A DNA stretch of 64,000 nucleotides, from the NCBI RefSeq assembly GCF_002911665.1, contig NZ_MTBP01000002.1, positions 620,001-684,000 of the forward strand, written 5' to 3'. Below the pieces are notes generated by a model that worked only from the letters and a program-made list of their open reading frames with translations, searched no databases and was not told the origin of the DNA. This DNA comes from Actinomadura rubteroloni (GTDB lineage Bacteria; Actinomycetota; Actinomycetes; Streptosporangiales; Streptosporangiaceae). This document shows, piece by piece, positions 50,955-60,733 of this stretch (positions are counted from its first letter, which is position 1; each line of letters opens with the position of its first letter). The position numbers were made by a program, and so were the translations under genes.

Positions 50955-51980
50955 ATGAGATGCACCATCGTGCCGCCGCACATCCTGGACCGCGTCGCCT
51001 CCGCCGACGACCCCGAACTGCGCGACATCGCCCGTCGCACGCTCGTCCTCAGCTCGGGAGCGCGCACCGAACGGCGGATGTTCCCCGCCGAGGCCGCCGC
51101 CCCCAACGAGGACTTCGTCCCGAACCGGACGATCGCCGACGCCGGGCACCGCGAGGAGACGCCGGGCAAGACCGTCCGCACCGAGGGCGGTCCCGCGACC
51201 GGCGACAAGTCGGCCGACAACGCCTACGACTGGCTGGGCGTGACGTTCGACTTCTACGAGGCCGCCTACCGGCGCAACTCGATCGACGGCGCGGGGCTGA
51301 AGCTCCTGTCGACCGTCCACTACGGCAAGGACTACGACAACGCCTTCTGGGACGGCTCCCAGATGGTCTACGGGGACGGCGACGGCCGCCTGTTCAAGGA
51401 CTTCACCGGCCCCCTCGACGTCAGCGCCCACGAGCTGACCCACGGCGTCACCCAGTACTCCGCCAACCTGGAGTACTACGGGCAGTCCGGCGCGCTGAAC
51501 GAGTCGATGTCCGACGTGTTCGGGTCGCTGGTCAAGCAGTGGCACCTCAAGCAGACCGCCGACAAGGCCGACTGGCTCATCGGCGAGGGCCTGCTCGCCG
51601 ACGGCGTCCACGGCACGGCGCTGCGGTCGATGAAGGCGCCCGGCACCGCCTACGACGACCCGAACCTCGGCAAGGACCCCCAGCCCGGCGACATGGCCCA
51701 CTATGTCGAGACGTATCGGGACAACGGCGGCGTCCACATCAACTCCGGCATCCCGAACCACGCCTTCTACCTGGTCGCGACCGCCATCGGCGGCAACGCC
51801 TGGGAGAAGGCGGGGAAGATCTGGTATGAGACCCTGACGGGAGGGAAACTGACGAGCACGGCGGACTTCAAGGCGTTCGCCGGCGCGACCGCGGCCACGG
51901 CCGCCCGTCTCTACGGCGACACCGCCGCCGAGACCAAGGCCGTCAAGGAAGGCTGGTCGAAGGTCGGCGTGCGCATTTGA
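50955..51980 (+). CDS. Protealysin-like M4 metallopeptidase
   Basis: 341 residues without a signal peptide. The N-terminal MRCTIVPPHILDRVA matches the short protealysin-type propeptide, whose Cys and PPxxL motif block the active site. The thermolysin core follows: DVSAHELTHGVTQ (zinc His pair and catalytic Glu), ALNESMSDVFG (third zinc ligand), and NGGVHINSGIPNHAFY with the catalytic His. Such proteases act inside the cell or are exported without a Sec signal. An emfourin-type inhibitor gene follows 21 bases downstream. Confidence 0.92.
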   Translation: MRCTIVPPHILDRVASADDPELRDIARRTLVLSSGARTERRMFPAEAAAPNEDFVPNRTIADAGHREETPGKTVRTEGGPATGDKSADNAYDWLGVTFDFYEAAYRRNSIDGAGLKLLSTVHYGKDYDNAFWDGSQMVYGDGDGRLFKDFTGPLDVSAHELTHGVTQYSANLEYYGQSGALNESMSDVFGSLVKQWHLKQTADKADWLIGEGLLADGVHGTALRSMKAPGTAYDDPNLGKDPQPGDMAHYVETYRDNGGVHINSGIPNHAFYLVATAIGGNAWEKAGKIWYETLTGGKLTSTADFKAFAGATAATAARLYGDTAAETKAVKEGWSKVGVRI

Positions 51981-52001
51981 CCCCGGGGGCGAGGAGGCGT
52001 C

Positions 52002-52256
52002 GTGAAGGTGCGGGTGGTGCGGAGCGGAGGCTTCGCGGGCATCGAACGGCACGGCGAATCCGACAGCGCCCGTGATCCGGTGCTGGCCGGGCTGGTGGAC
52101 CGCGTCGACCTCGGCGCGCTGTCCCCGCCCGGCCGGATCCCGGACCAGTACCAGTACGACATCGACATCGACGGCACCAGCGCGACGGTCGGCGAGAGCC
52201 AGCTCAGCGGGCCGCTGCGCGAACTCGTCCACCACGTCCTGAACCGTCCGCGCTGA
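52002..52256 (+). CDS. Emfourin-type inhibitor of the M4 protease
   Basis: 84 residues. MKVRVVRSGGFAGIERHGES, IPDQYQYDIDIDGTSATVGE and a terminal helix LRELVHHVLNRP match emfourin, the slow tight-binding inhibitor encoded beside protealysin-like proteases. GTG start with GAGGAGG 5-10 bases upstream. Co-transcribed with the protease, it probably keeps it inactive in the cytoplasm. Confidence 0.85.
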   Translation: MKVRVVRSGGFAGIERHGESDSARDPVLAGLVDRVDLGALSPPGRIPDQYQYDIDIDGTSATVGESQLSGPLRELVHHVLNRPR

Positions 52257-52260
52257 CCGC

Positions 52261-53100
52261 TCAGGCGGCGAGGAAGCTCGCGAAGTCCCGGGGCGGACGG
52301 CCGGTCAGGTCGCGGACGGTGCCGGTCACCGTGTCCTGCGAACCCGCGGCGACCTCGGCGAACAGCGCGGCCACGTCGGCGGCGAACGCGGCGGGGAGCC
52401 CCTGGCGGGTGAGGGTCGCGGCGAACTCGTCCGGCGGCAGGTCGACGTAGCGGACCGTCCGGCCCTGCGCGCGGCTCAGCTCGGCCGCGATCTCGTCGTG
52501 CGTCAGGGCCTCGGGGCCGGTCAGGACGAACGTGCCGGTGCGGGACGGGTCGTGCAGCAGCGCCGCCGCGCAGTCGGCGATGTCCCGGCAGTCCACATAG
52601 GCCACGCGGCCGTCGCCGTACGCGCCGAGCAGGTCGCCGTCGGCGGTGAACGCGCCCGCGCCCGTCCGAAAGTTCTGCATGAACCCGCCCGGCCGCAGCA
52701 CCGCCGCCGGGATCCCCGACGCCGCGAGATGCCGTTCGATCTCCCAGTGCGCGCCCTGCGCGAGCCGTCCGCCCTCCCGGGCGCCCAGCACCGACACCTT
52801 GACGATCCGGCGGACCCCGGCGCGGCGGGCCGCGTCGATCATCGCCTTCTGCTGCCGGACCATGGGCTGCTCGCCGTCGGCCGGGACGGCGCCGCCCGCG
52901 TTGAGGAACATCTGCTCGACGCCGTCCAGGGCGGGCGGCAGGGTCTCGGGGAGGTCGAAGTCGCCGGTCACGTGGGCGCAGCCGAGGTCGTCGCCCCGCG
53001 CGGGGTCGCGGACGAGCGCCCGGAAGGGCGTGCCGTCCGCTGTGAGCCGCCGGACGAGATGCCGTCCGATGGAGCCGGTCGCGCCGGTCACAAGGATCAT
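52261..53100 (-). CDS. NmrA-like NAD(P)-binding protein
   Basis: 279 residues. A Rossmann fold with MILVTGATGSIGRHLVRRLT, then VRRIVKVSVLGAREGG, VLRPGGFMQNF and TGPEALTHDEIAAEL, as in quinone-reductase-2/NmrA-type proteins. The SDR catalytic Tyr-x3-Lys is not seen, as usual for this group, so it may be a redox sensor or a weak quinone reductase. It diverges from a TetR gene with two operator-like elements between them. Confidence 0.87.
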   Translation of the reverse strand: MILVTGATGSIGRHLVRRLTADGTPFRALVRDPARGDDLGCAHVTGDFDLPETLPPALDGVEQMFLNAGGAVPADGEQPMVRQQKAMIDAARRAGVRRIVKVSVLGAREGGRLAQGAHWEIERHLAASGIPAAVLRPGGFMQNFRTGAGAFTADGDLLGAYGDGRVAYVDCRDIADCAAALLHDPSRTGTFVLTGPEALTHDEIAAELSRAQGRTVRYVDLPPDEFAATLTRQGLPAAFAADVAALFAEVAAGSQDTVTGTVRDLTGRPPRDFASFLAA

Positions 53101-53121
53101 GGGGGTACTCCGTCGCTAAAC

Positions 53122-53134
53122 TGAGGGTGCCTCG
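53122..53134. promoter_or_regulatory. Operator-like element A (TetR/NmrA intergenic)
   Basis: TGAGGGTGCCTCG resembles the core of the perfect repeat at 53145-53159 (CGAGGGACCCTCG) at 10 of 13 positions and is 23 bases from it, centre to centre. It lies just upstream of the nmrA-like start. Confidence 0.5.
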
Positions 53135-53144
53135 GGAAAACATA

Positions 53145-53159
53145 TCGAGGGACCCTCGA
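53145..53159. promoter_or_regulatory. TetR operator B, perfect 7-1-7 inverted repeat
   Basis: TCGAGGG-A-CCCTCGA, perfectly symmetrical, 18 bases before the TetR start codon and 45 bases from the nmrA-like start. Likely bound by the adjacent TetR protein. Confidence 0.68.
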
Positions 53160-53177
53160 CTTAACAAGGGACAAGCC

Positions 53178-53729
53178 ATGCCCGCTCGCCGCGTCCGCGC
53201 CGACGCGCGCCGCAACGTCGAAAAGCTCCTGGACGCCGCCGACGCCGCCTTCCGCGAACTCGGCACCGGCGCTCCGCTGGAGCCCGTCGCCCGCCGCGCC
53301 GGCGTGGCGATCGGCACGCTCTACGGCCACTTCCCCAACCGCCGCGCCCTCGCCCGCGCGCTGCTGCGCGACCGGCACGACGCGCTCTTCGCGCGCGGCG
53401 ACCGCCTCGCCGAGGAGCCGCCCGGCCCCGCGCTGGCGGCCTGGATCCGGGCGATGGCCGAGCACGCCGCGCTCTACGGCGGGCTCGCCGAGATGCTGGC
53501 GGCGGGCCTGGACAACGAGGCGTCGGAACTGCACGACGACTGCGCCCGCATGACCGCGCTGACCGAACGACTACTCGCCCACGCGCGTGCGGCACGGGCC
53601 GTCCGTCCCGACGTCACGCCCGCCGACGTGCTGGCCCTGACCACGGCCGCCGCCTGGACCCGCGCCCAGTCCGCCGAGCAGGCCGACCGCCTGCTGGACC
53701 ACGCCCTGCGCGGAATGCTGACCCCCTGA
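53178..53729 (+). CDS. TetR-family regulator
   Basis: 183 residues. The helix-turn-helix is RNVEKLLDAADAAFRELGTG, LEPVARRAGVAIGTLYGHFP, NRRALARALL; the C-terminal ligand domain (TetR_C SbtR-like, ALYGGLAEMLAAGLDN) is compact. ATG 53178 follows a weak AAGGGA. It diverges from the nmrA-like gene and probably represses it through operators at 53122-53159. Confidence 0.9.
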   Translation: MPARRVRADARRNVEKLLDAADAAFRELGTGAPLEPVARRAGVAIGTLYGHFPNRRALARALLRDRHDALFARGDRLAEEPPGPALAAWIRAMAEHAALYGGLAEMLAAGLDNEASELHDDCARMTALTERLLAHARAARAVRPDVTPADVLALTTAAAWTRAQSAEQADRLLDHALRGMLTP

Positions 53730-53732
53730 AAA

Positions 53733-53764
53733 CACGTCACGCCCGGCGAACCGGGCGTGACGTG
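53733..53764. terminator. Bidirectional terminator between tetR and leuA
   Basis: CACGTCACGCCCGG (53733-53746) pairs perfectly with CCGGGCGTGACGTG (53751-53764) around a CGAA tetraloop. It serves the two convergent genes, 3 bases after the tetR stop and 10 bases after the leuA stop. Confidence 0.88.
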
Positions 53765-53774
53765 CCGTTCGGGG

Positions 53775-55529
<1,755 letters not shown>

Positions 55530-55547
55530 TCACGGCACGTTGCGGTC

Positions 55548-55588
55548 CCGCAGCGAGGGGGCCGGCCTGTTATGGACCCCCGCTGCGG
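55548..55588 (-). promoter_or_regulatory. leuA attenuator hairpin
   Basis: CCGCAGCG (55548-55555) pairs with CGCTGCGG (55581-55588), extended by GGGG/CCCC with one bulged A at 55556. On the minus strand it begins just after the four leucine codons of the leader peptide and ends 61 bases before leuA, where ribosome stalling would control its formation. Confidence 0.6.
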
Positions 55589-55617
55589 CCACTAAGGAGG
55601 AGCAGCTCACGCAACAC
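55570..55617 (-). CDS. leuL: leuA leader peptide (15 residues, four consecutive Leu)
   Basis: The minus strand reads GTG TTG CGT GAG CTG CTC CTC CTT... to TAA, giving MLRELLLLSGRSGGP. Five of 15 residues are Leu and four are consecutive, the pattern of leucine attenuator leaders. A TANNNT-type -10 (TAGTTT) ends 7 bases before the GTG, so the mRNA may be leaderless. The Leu codons come just before the hairpin at 55548-55588. Low leucine would stall the ribosome and alter folding to raise leuA. Confidence 0.65.
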   Translation of the reverse strand: MLRELLLLSGRSGGP

Positions 55618-55702
55618 AACCGCAAAACTAACAGACGCGGACCGGCGCGCGGTAACGCCGTCCGGATCGTGAGACGCCGGAACCGCGGGCCGTCGCACAA
55701 CA

Positions 55703-55739
55703 GAACGGCCGGGAGGGCATCGCCTCTTCCCGGCCGTTC
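55703..55739 (-). terminator. Terminator of the urt operon
   Basis: GAACGGCCGGGA (55703-55714) pairs perfectly with TCCCGGCCGTTC (55728-55739); 13-nt loop. It lies 63 bases past the urtE stop on the minus strand. Confidence 0.78.
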
Positions 55740-55801
55740 GCACGTTGGTGGGTCCTGCCGCCCGTACCGGCGACGGACCCGAACGTGAGATTAGCCACTT
55801 T

Positions 55802-56506
55802 TCAGACGGCGAGCAAGCGCTTCACCTCGTCGTCGTGCAGATCCTCGGCGCCGCCCGCCCGCCGCACCACACCGCCCTCAATGATCACGAAGGCGTCGGC
55901 CAGGCGCAGCGCCAGCTCCAGGTACTGCTCCACCAGCAGCACCGCGAGGCCGTCCTCCCGGTGCAGCCGCTCGATCGCCGCCTCGATCTCGGCGACGATG
56001 GACGGCTGGATGCCCTCGGTCGGCTCGTCCAGGATCAGCAGCCGGGGCCGGGTCACCAGCGCCCGCGCGATCGCGAGCTGCTGCTGCTGGCCGCCGGACA
56101 GGAACCCGGCGCGGCGGCCGAGGAACTCCTTCAGCCGGGGGAAGACGTCCAGGGCCGCGTCGATGGCCGTCCGGTCGCGGTGCTTGGTCGCGTCCAGCGT
56201 GACCTGCAGGTTCTCGGCGACGGTGAGCTGCGGGAACGTCTCGTGGCCCTGCGGGACGTACCCCATGCCGCGCCGGACGCGCTCGTGGGTGGGCAGGCGG
56301 GTGACGTCCTCGCCGTCGAAGACGACCCGTCCGCCCGTCGGCGGCAGCACGCCCATGATCGCGTTGAGCAGCGTCGTCTTGCCGACGCCGTTGCGCCCCA
56401 TGACGCACAGCAGGCTGCCCGCCTCGACCTCGGCGTCCACCCCGAACAGCACCCGCGCCCGCCCGTACGCCGCCTCCAGCCCACTGACCTCCAACAGCGC
56501 CGTCAT
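55802..56506 (-). CDS. urtE: Urea ABC transporter ATPase UrtE
   Basis: 234 residues, LivF-type. Walker A CVMGRNGVGKTTLLNAIMG, Q-loop GYVPQGHETFPQLTV, signature FLSGGQQQQLAIARAL, Walker B LILDEPTEGIQPSIV, H-loop replaced by LLVEQYLELAL as in the branched-chain/urea class. MGRNGVGKTT and EGIQPSIV favour UrtE over LivF. Last gene of urtABCDE; a 115-base GC-rich gap separates it from urtD. Confidence 0.92.
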   Translation of the reverse strand: MTALLEVSGLEAAYGRARVLFGVDAEVEAGSLLCVMGRNGVGKTTLLNAIMGVLPPTGGRVVFDGEDVTRLPTHERVRRGMGYVPQGHETFPQLTVAENLQVTLDATKHRDRTAIDAALDVFPRLKEFLGRRAGFLSGGQQQQLAIARALVTRPRLLILDEPTEGIQPSIVAEIEAAIERLHREDGLAVLLVEQYLELALRLADAFVIIEGGVVRRAGGAEDLHDDEVKRLLAV

Positions 56507-56621
56507 GTTCTCCGCTCACCTTCGGCGCGCCCGATGCCGCGCGCTTCCCTCGTCGCGTGCTCGCTCGTTCCTCGCTGCGCGCGCTCCTCAGTCCAGCGCG
56601 CGGCGCGCGCCTCCGGCTCGC
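56507..56621. repeat. REP-like GC-rich spacer between urtD and urtE
   Basis: 115 non-coding bases inside an operon whose other junctions mostly overlap. It is full of short inverted GCGCGC and CTCGCTCG-like elements (around 56549-56632), resembling the dispersed GC-rich spacer repeats of actinomycete genomes. It could stabilise mRNA or fine-tune urtE. Confidence 0.4.
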
Positions 56622-57368
56622 TCACGCGGCCTCCTTCTTCGTGCGGCCGAGGTAGACCTCCTGGACGCGCGGGTCGGCCTGGACGGTCGCGACGTCGCCC
56701 TCGACCAGCACCTTCCCCTCGTGCAGGACGGTCACCTGGGACGCGTAGCGGCGCAGGAACTCCATGTCGTGCTCGACCACCACGACGGTGTGGTCGCGGG
56801 CGATCTCGGTGAGCAGTTCGCCGGTGCGGTCGCGCTCGTCGCGGCTCATGCCCGCGACGGGCTCGTCCAGCAGCAGCAGGCGCGGCTTCTGCGCGATGAG
56901 CATCCCGATCTCCAGCCACTGCCGCTGCCCGTGGGACAGGACTCCCGCCGGACGGTCCGCGAGGTCGCCGAGCCCGATCGTGTCGAGCGCCGCCGCGACC
57001 GTGTCGGACACGCCGCGCCGCTGCCGCAGCAGGGTCGGCAGCGGCCGGCGGAACCCGGCGGCGAGGTCGAGGTTCTCCACGACGGTCAGCTCCTCGAACA
57101 CCACCGAGGTCTGGAACGTCCGCCCGATCCCCAGCCGGACGATCTTGTGCTCGCGGAGCCCGCCGAGTTCCGTCCCGGCGAACCGGACCGTCCCGGCGGC
57201 GGGCTTCGTCAGCCCGGTGACCACGTCGATGAGCGTCGTCTTTCCCGCGCCGTTCGGCCCGATGAGGAACCGCAGCTCCCCCTGCTCGACGGTCAGGTCG
57301 ACCCCGCCGAGCGCCCGGAACCCGTCGAAGACGACTTCGAGACCGCGAATCTCCAGCAACGCCGTCAT
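56622..57368 (-). CDS. urtD: Urea ABC transporter ATPase UrtD
   Basis: 248 residues, LivG-type. Walker A FLIGPNGAGKTTLIDVVTG, IGRTFQTSVVFEELTVVENL, signature VLSHGQRQWLEIGMLIAQ, Walker B LLLLDEPVAGMSRDE, H-loop VVVEHDMEFLRR. SHGQ-Q-LEIGM and the GMS-DE stretch are characteristic of UrtD. ATGA overlap with urtC. Confidence 0.94.
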   Translation of the reverse strand: MTALLEIRGLEVVFDGFRALGGVDLTVEQGELRFLIGPNGAGKTTLIDVVTGLTKPAAGTVRFAGTELGGLREHKIVRLGIGRTFQTSVVFEELTVVENLDLAAGFRRPLPTLLRQRRGVSDTVAAALDTIGLGDLADRPAGVLSHGQRQWLEIGMLIAQKPRLLLLDEPVAGMSRDERDRTGELLTEIARDHTVVVVEHDMEFLRRYASQVTVLHEGKVLVEGDVATVQADPRVQEVYLGRTKKEAA

Positions 57369-58441
57369 GCGGGCACCTCCGAGGCGGTCGACGGGGCGGG
57401 GACGGGCTTGCGGCGGCGCGCGATCGCGTCCCTGACCTGCTCGTACACCCCGACCGCGCCGCGCGGCGCCAGGGTCATGACGCCGATGAACAACGCGCCC
57501 TCCAGGTAGAGCCAGCCGTCCGCCCACTGCTCGCTGAACGACGTCTTGGCGTAGTTCATGGCCACCGCGCCGAGCACCGCGCCCGCCAGCGTGTACCGGC
57601 CGCCGATCGCGACGGCGACGACCAGTTCCAGCGACGGCACGACGTCCAGCAGCGACGGCGAGATGATCCCGACCACCGGGACGAACAGCGCGCCCGCGAT
57701 GCCCGCCATGCCCGCCGAGATCGCGAACGTGATCGTCTTGACCGTGGCGGGGTTGTAGCCGAGGAACCGCACGCGGTCCTCGCCGTCGCGGACGGCGACG
57801 AGCAGCCGCCCGAACCGGCTTTTCACGAGCTGCCGCGCCAGCAGGTACAGGACGCCGAGGACGATCGCCGCGACGAAGTACATCCGCCGCTGGGTCGCGT
57901 CGGCCTCCGGGTCCTGGCCGAAGAAGTCGTAGAAGTTGGTCAGCCCGTTCGTCCCGCCGGTGAGGCCCTGCTGCCCGACCAGCAGGATCACGAACGCGGC
58001 GGCGAGCGCCTGCGTGAGGATCGCGAAGTACGCGCCGCGCACCCGCTGCCGGAACACGAGCACGCCGAGGAGCGTCGCGATGACGACCGGCACGAGCACG
58101 ACGGCCGCGACGGCGAACACCGGGCTCTCGAACGGCTTCCACAGCGCCGGAAGCTTCTCGACGCCGCTCCACACCATGAAGTCGGGCAGGTCGCCGTCCG
58201 CGTCGTGGAGCTTGAGGTACATGCCCATCGCGTAGCCGCCGAGCCCGAAGAACACGCCCTGCCCGAGCGTGAGCATCCCGCCCTGGCCCCAAGCGAGGCC
58301 GATGCCGAGCGCGGCGATGGCGAAGCACAGGTACTTGGCCAACTCGTCCAGCCGGAAGGCGGGCAGCGCGAGCGGCGCGACGACCAGGAACAGCGCCGCG
58401 ACGCCGGCGAAGAGCGCGTAGCCGCGCAGCCGCGCGCTCAT
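57365..58441 (-). CDS. urtC: Urea ABC transporter permease UrtC
   Basis: 358 residues, about nine membrane helices. LAWGQGGMLTLGQGVFFGLG, AYFAILTQALAAAFVILLVG, LTGGTNGLTNF and VGIISPSLLDVVPSLELVVA are UrtC/LivM family signatures. It starts by an ATGA overlap with urtB and overlaps urtD likewise. Confidence 0.94.
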   Translation of the reverse strand: MSARLRGYALFAGVAALFLVVAPLALPAFRLDELAKYLCFAIAALGIGLAWGQGGMLTLGQGVFFGLGGYAMGMYLKLHDADGDLPDFMVWSGVEKLPALWKPFESPVFAVAAVVLVPVVIATLLGVLVFRQRVRGAYFAILTQALAAAFVILLVGQQGLTGGTNGLTNFYDFFGQDPEADATQRRMYFVAAIVLGVLYLLARQLVKSRFGRLLVAVRDGEDRVRFLGYNPATVKTITFAISAGMAGIAGALFVPVVGIISPSLLDVVPSLELVVAVAIGGRYTLAGAVLGAVAMNYAKTSFSEQWADGWLYLEGALFIGVMTLAPRGAVGVYEQVRDAIARRRKPVPAPSTASEVPA

Positions 58442-59316
58442 GTCAGCGCCCGCGAGCGGAGGACGAACAGCCCCTGCGGACGAACTTGCAGGAACCCGAC
58501 GATGACCACGAAGACGATGACCTTCGCGAGGCTCGCGTCCGTCCAGAACTCGCCGTAGGAGTTCAGCATGCCGAGCGCGAGCGCGGCGATCACCGCGCCG
58601 CGGAGCTGGCCGAGGCCGCCCGCGACGACGACGAGGAACGCGTCCACGATGTAGTACGTGCCGAGCGACGGCCCCACCGGGCCGATGAGCGTCAGCGCCA
58701 CCCCGGCGACGCCTGCGAGGCCCGAGCCGATGAAGAACGTGAGCTGGTCCACGCGGCCGGTCGCGACGCCGCTGACGGCGGCCAGTTCCCGGTTCTGCAT
58801 GACGGCCCGCATCCGGCGGCCCTGCCGGGACCGGTTCATGTAGGCCCAGATCCCGACGACGCACGCCGCCGCGAGCCCCATGATGAACAGCCGCGCGTAG
58901 GGCAGGTTGCCGCCGAGCAGCTCGACCCGTCCCGACAGCCAGGATGGCGCGGTGACCTGCACGTTCGGGGCGCCGAACAGGTCGCGCGCGGCCTGCTGCA
59001 GGACGAGGCTGACGCCCCAGGTGAGCAGCAGCGTGTCGAGCGGACGACCGTAGAAGTGCCGGATCGCCGCGCGCTCCAGGATCCAGCCGAGCGTCCCGGC
59101 GACCACGAAGGCCACCGGCAGCGCGACGATCACGGCCTGGCCGTGGAACCAGTCCTGGAGCATGTAGGCCGTGTACGCGCCGGCCATGATGAACTCGCCG
59201 TGCGCCATGTTGATGACGCCCATCTGGCCGAACGTGAACGTCAGGCCGAGCGCGATCAGCAGCAGCACCGCACCGATGCTGAGGCCGACCGGCAGTTGGT
59301 TGAGCAGTGATTCCAT
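58438..59316 (-). CDS. urtB: Urea ABC transporter permease UrtB
   Basis: 292 residues, eight to nine membrane helices. GLTFTFGQMGVINMAHGEFI, YTAYMLQDW, LDTLLLTWGVSLVLQQAARD and VVVAGGLGQLRGAVIAALAL mark the LivH/UrtB family. It is shorter than the UrtB proteins that carry a periplasmic N-terminal extension, as in other actinomycetes. A terminator-like hairpin separates it from urtA. Confidence 0.93.
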   Translation of the reverse strand: MESLLNQLPVGLSIGAVLLLIALGLTFTFGQMGVINMAHGEFIMAGAYTAYMLQDWFHGQAVIVALPVAFVVAGTLGWILERAAIRHFYGRPLDTLLLTWGVSLVLQQAARDLFGAPNVQVTAPSWLSGRVELLGGNLPYARLFIMGLAAACVVGIWAYMNRSRQGRRMRAVMQNRELAAVSGVATGRVDQLTFFIGSGLAGVAGVALTLIGPVGPSLGTYYIVDAFLVVVAGGLGQLRGAVIAALALGMLNSYGEFWTDASLAKVIVFVVIVGFLQVRPQGLFVLRSRALT

Positions 59317-59349
59317 GCCGCCTCCTCGAACGCGCCGCAGGTCCGTGCC

Positions 59350-59380
59350 GCGGGCCCCCGGCGGGGTGCCGGGGGCCCGC
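59350..59380 (-). terminator. Hairpin between urtA and urtB
   Basis: GCGGGCCCCCGGC (59350-59362) pairs perfectly with GCCGGGGGCCCGC (59368-59380) around a 5-nt loop, 5 bases past the urtA stop on the minus strand. Probably a partial terminator or mRNA stabiliser that keeps urtA expression above the membrane and ATPase genes. Confidence 0.78.
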
Positions 59381-59385
59381 GCCGG

Positions 59386-60609
59386 TCAGGACAGCCCGGT
59401 CGCCCAGGGGTAGGTCTTGAGGTAGGGGTCGGGCTTGATCGGCTTGCCGGACGACCAGACCTCCTTGATGAGGCCGTCGGGCTGGATCACGCCGATCCGC
59501 GCGGTCTTGTAGACGTGCTGGTTCTCGCCGTCGATCGTGACCTTGCCCTCGGGGGTGTCCAGCGAGATGCCGGCGGCGGCCTTCTTCACGGCGGCGACGT
59601 CGGTCGTCCCGGCCTTCTGGACGGCGGCGGCCCACAGGTGGACGGCGTTGTACCCGGCCTCCATCGGGTCGGAGGTGACGGCGCCCTTGTACTTGGCCTG
59701 GAACGCCTTCACGAACGCGTCGTTCACCGCGCCCGGGGTCGTCTCGTAGTAGTTCCAGGCGACGAGCTGCCCCGAGATGTTGGCGACGCCGATGCCCTTG
59801 ACCTCCTCCTCGGCGATGCTCACCGACATCACCGGGAGTTTGGCCGCGTCGAATCCGGCGCTCTTGAACTGCTTGAAGAACGCGACGTTGCTGTCGCCGT
59901 TCAGCGTGTTGAAGACCGCGTCCGGCTTCGCCGTGCCGATCTTGTTGACGAGCGTGCTGTATTCGGTGTGGCCGAGCGGGGTGTACTCCTCACCGACGAT
60001 CGTCATTCCGTTGGCCTTGGCGTACGCCTTGATGATTTTGTTCGCGGTGCGCGGGAAGACATAGTCGCTGCCGACCAGGTAGATCCGCTTCTTGCCCTTT
60101 TCCTTGAGGTAGTCCAGGGCCGGGACGATCTGCTGGTTGGTCGTCGCGCCGGTGTAGAAGATGTACGGGCTGCTCTCCAGTCCCTCGTACTGGACGGGGT
60201 ACCACAGCAGCGCCTTGTTCCGCTCGAAGACCGGGAGCATCGCCTTGCGGCTGGCGGACGTCCAGCCGCCGAACACCGTGGCGACCTTGTCCTTCTTGAT
60301 GAGCTTCTGCGCCTTCTGCGCGAAGGTCGGCCAGTCGGACGCGCCGTCCTCGACCACCGGCTGGATCTTCTTGCCGAGCACCCCGCCCTTGGCGTTGATC
60401 TCGTCGATGGCCATGAGTTCGGAGTTCTTGACCGTGACCTCGCTGATCGACATGGTGCCGCTCAGCGAATGCAGGATCCCCACCTTGACGGTGTTGCCGC
60501 CGGCGCCGCCGCCCGACGATCCGTCCTTGGAATCCCCGCCGCATCCCGTGAGCATTGCCACGGGCAGCAGGAGCACTGCGGCCAACGGGCGCAGAAATGG
60601 CTTGCGCAA
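59386..60609 (-). CDS. urtA: Urea-binding lipoprotein UrtA
   Basis: 407 residues. Lipobox MLTGC, acylated Cys 23. The periplasmic-binding fold is near-consensus for Urt[75 protein letters not shown] and [16 protein letters not shown] start, with GAGGAG about 9 bases upstream. First gene of urtABCDE. A CCGGAAA-AACA-TTTCCGG inverted repeat (60663-60680) lies 54 bases upstream. Confidence 0.95.
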   Translation of the reverse strand: MRKPFLRPLAAVLLLPVAMLTGCGGDSKDGSSGGGAGGNTVKVGILHSLSGTMSISEVTVKNSELMAIDEINAKGGVLGKKIQPVVEDGASDWPTFAQKAQKLIKKDKVATVFGGWTSASRKAMLPVFERNKALLWYPVQYEGLESSPYIFYTGATTNQQIVPALDYLKEKGKKRIYLVGSDYVFPRTANKIIKAYAKANGMTIVGEEYTPLGHTEYSTLVNKIGTAKPDAVFNTLNGDSNVAFFKQFKSAGFDAAKLPVMSVSIAEEEVKGIGVANISGQLVAWNYYETTPGAVNDAFVKAFQAKYKGAVTSDPMEAGYNAVHLWAAAVQKAGTTDVAAVKKAAAGISLDTPEGKVTIDGENQHVYKTARIGVIQPDGLIKEVWSSGKPIKPDPYLKTYPWATGLS

Positions 60610-60662
60610 CTATCGACTCCTCACAGAACAGTCCCGGTCGGATTGTTTCCTGTGCCAAGTCT

Positions 60663-60680
60663 CCGGAAAAACATTTCCGG
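60663..60680. promoter_or_regulatory. Inverted repeat upstream of urtA
   Basis: CCGGAAA-AACA-TTTCCGG, a perfect 7-bp inverted repeat with 4-bp spacer in the 124-base gap before urtA. It may be an operator or part of a nitrogen-regulator site; the usual GlnR pattern is not clearly present. Confidence 0.45.
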
Positions 60681-60733
60681 GTCGCGACCGCGTTGTTACG
60701 AACGAATGACGAAGAACTCACCGCGACTGCGGG

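Noticed and set aside
60630..60720. GlnR box before urtA (GTAAC...GAAAT spacing)
   Set aside because: Only two of the expected pentamers are recognisable, with the middle one absent; too weak to annotate although nitrogen control is plausible.
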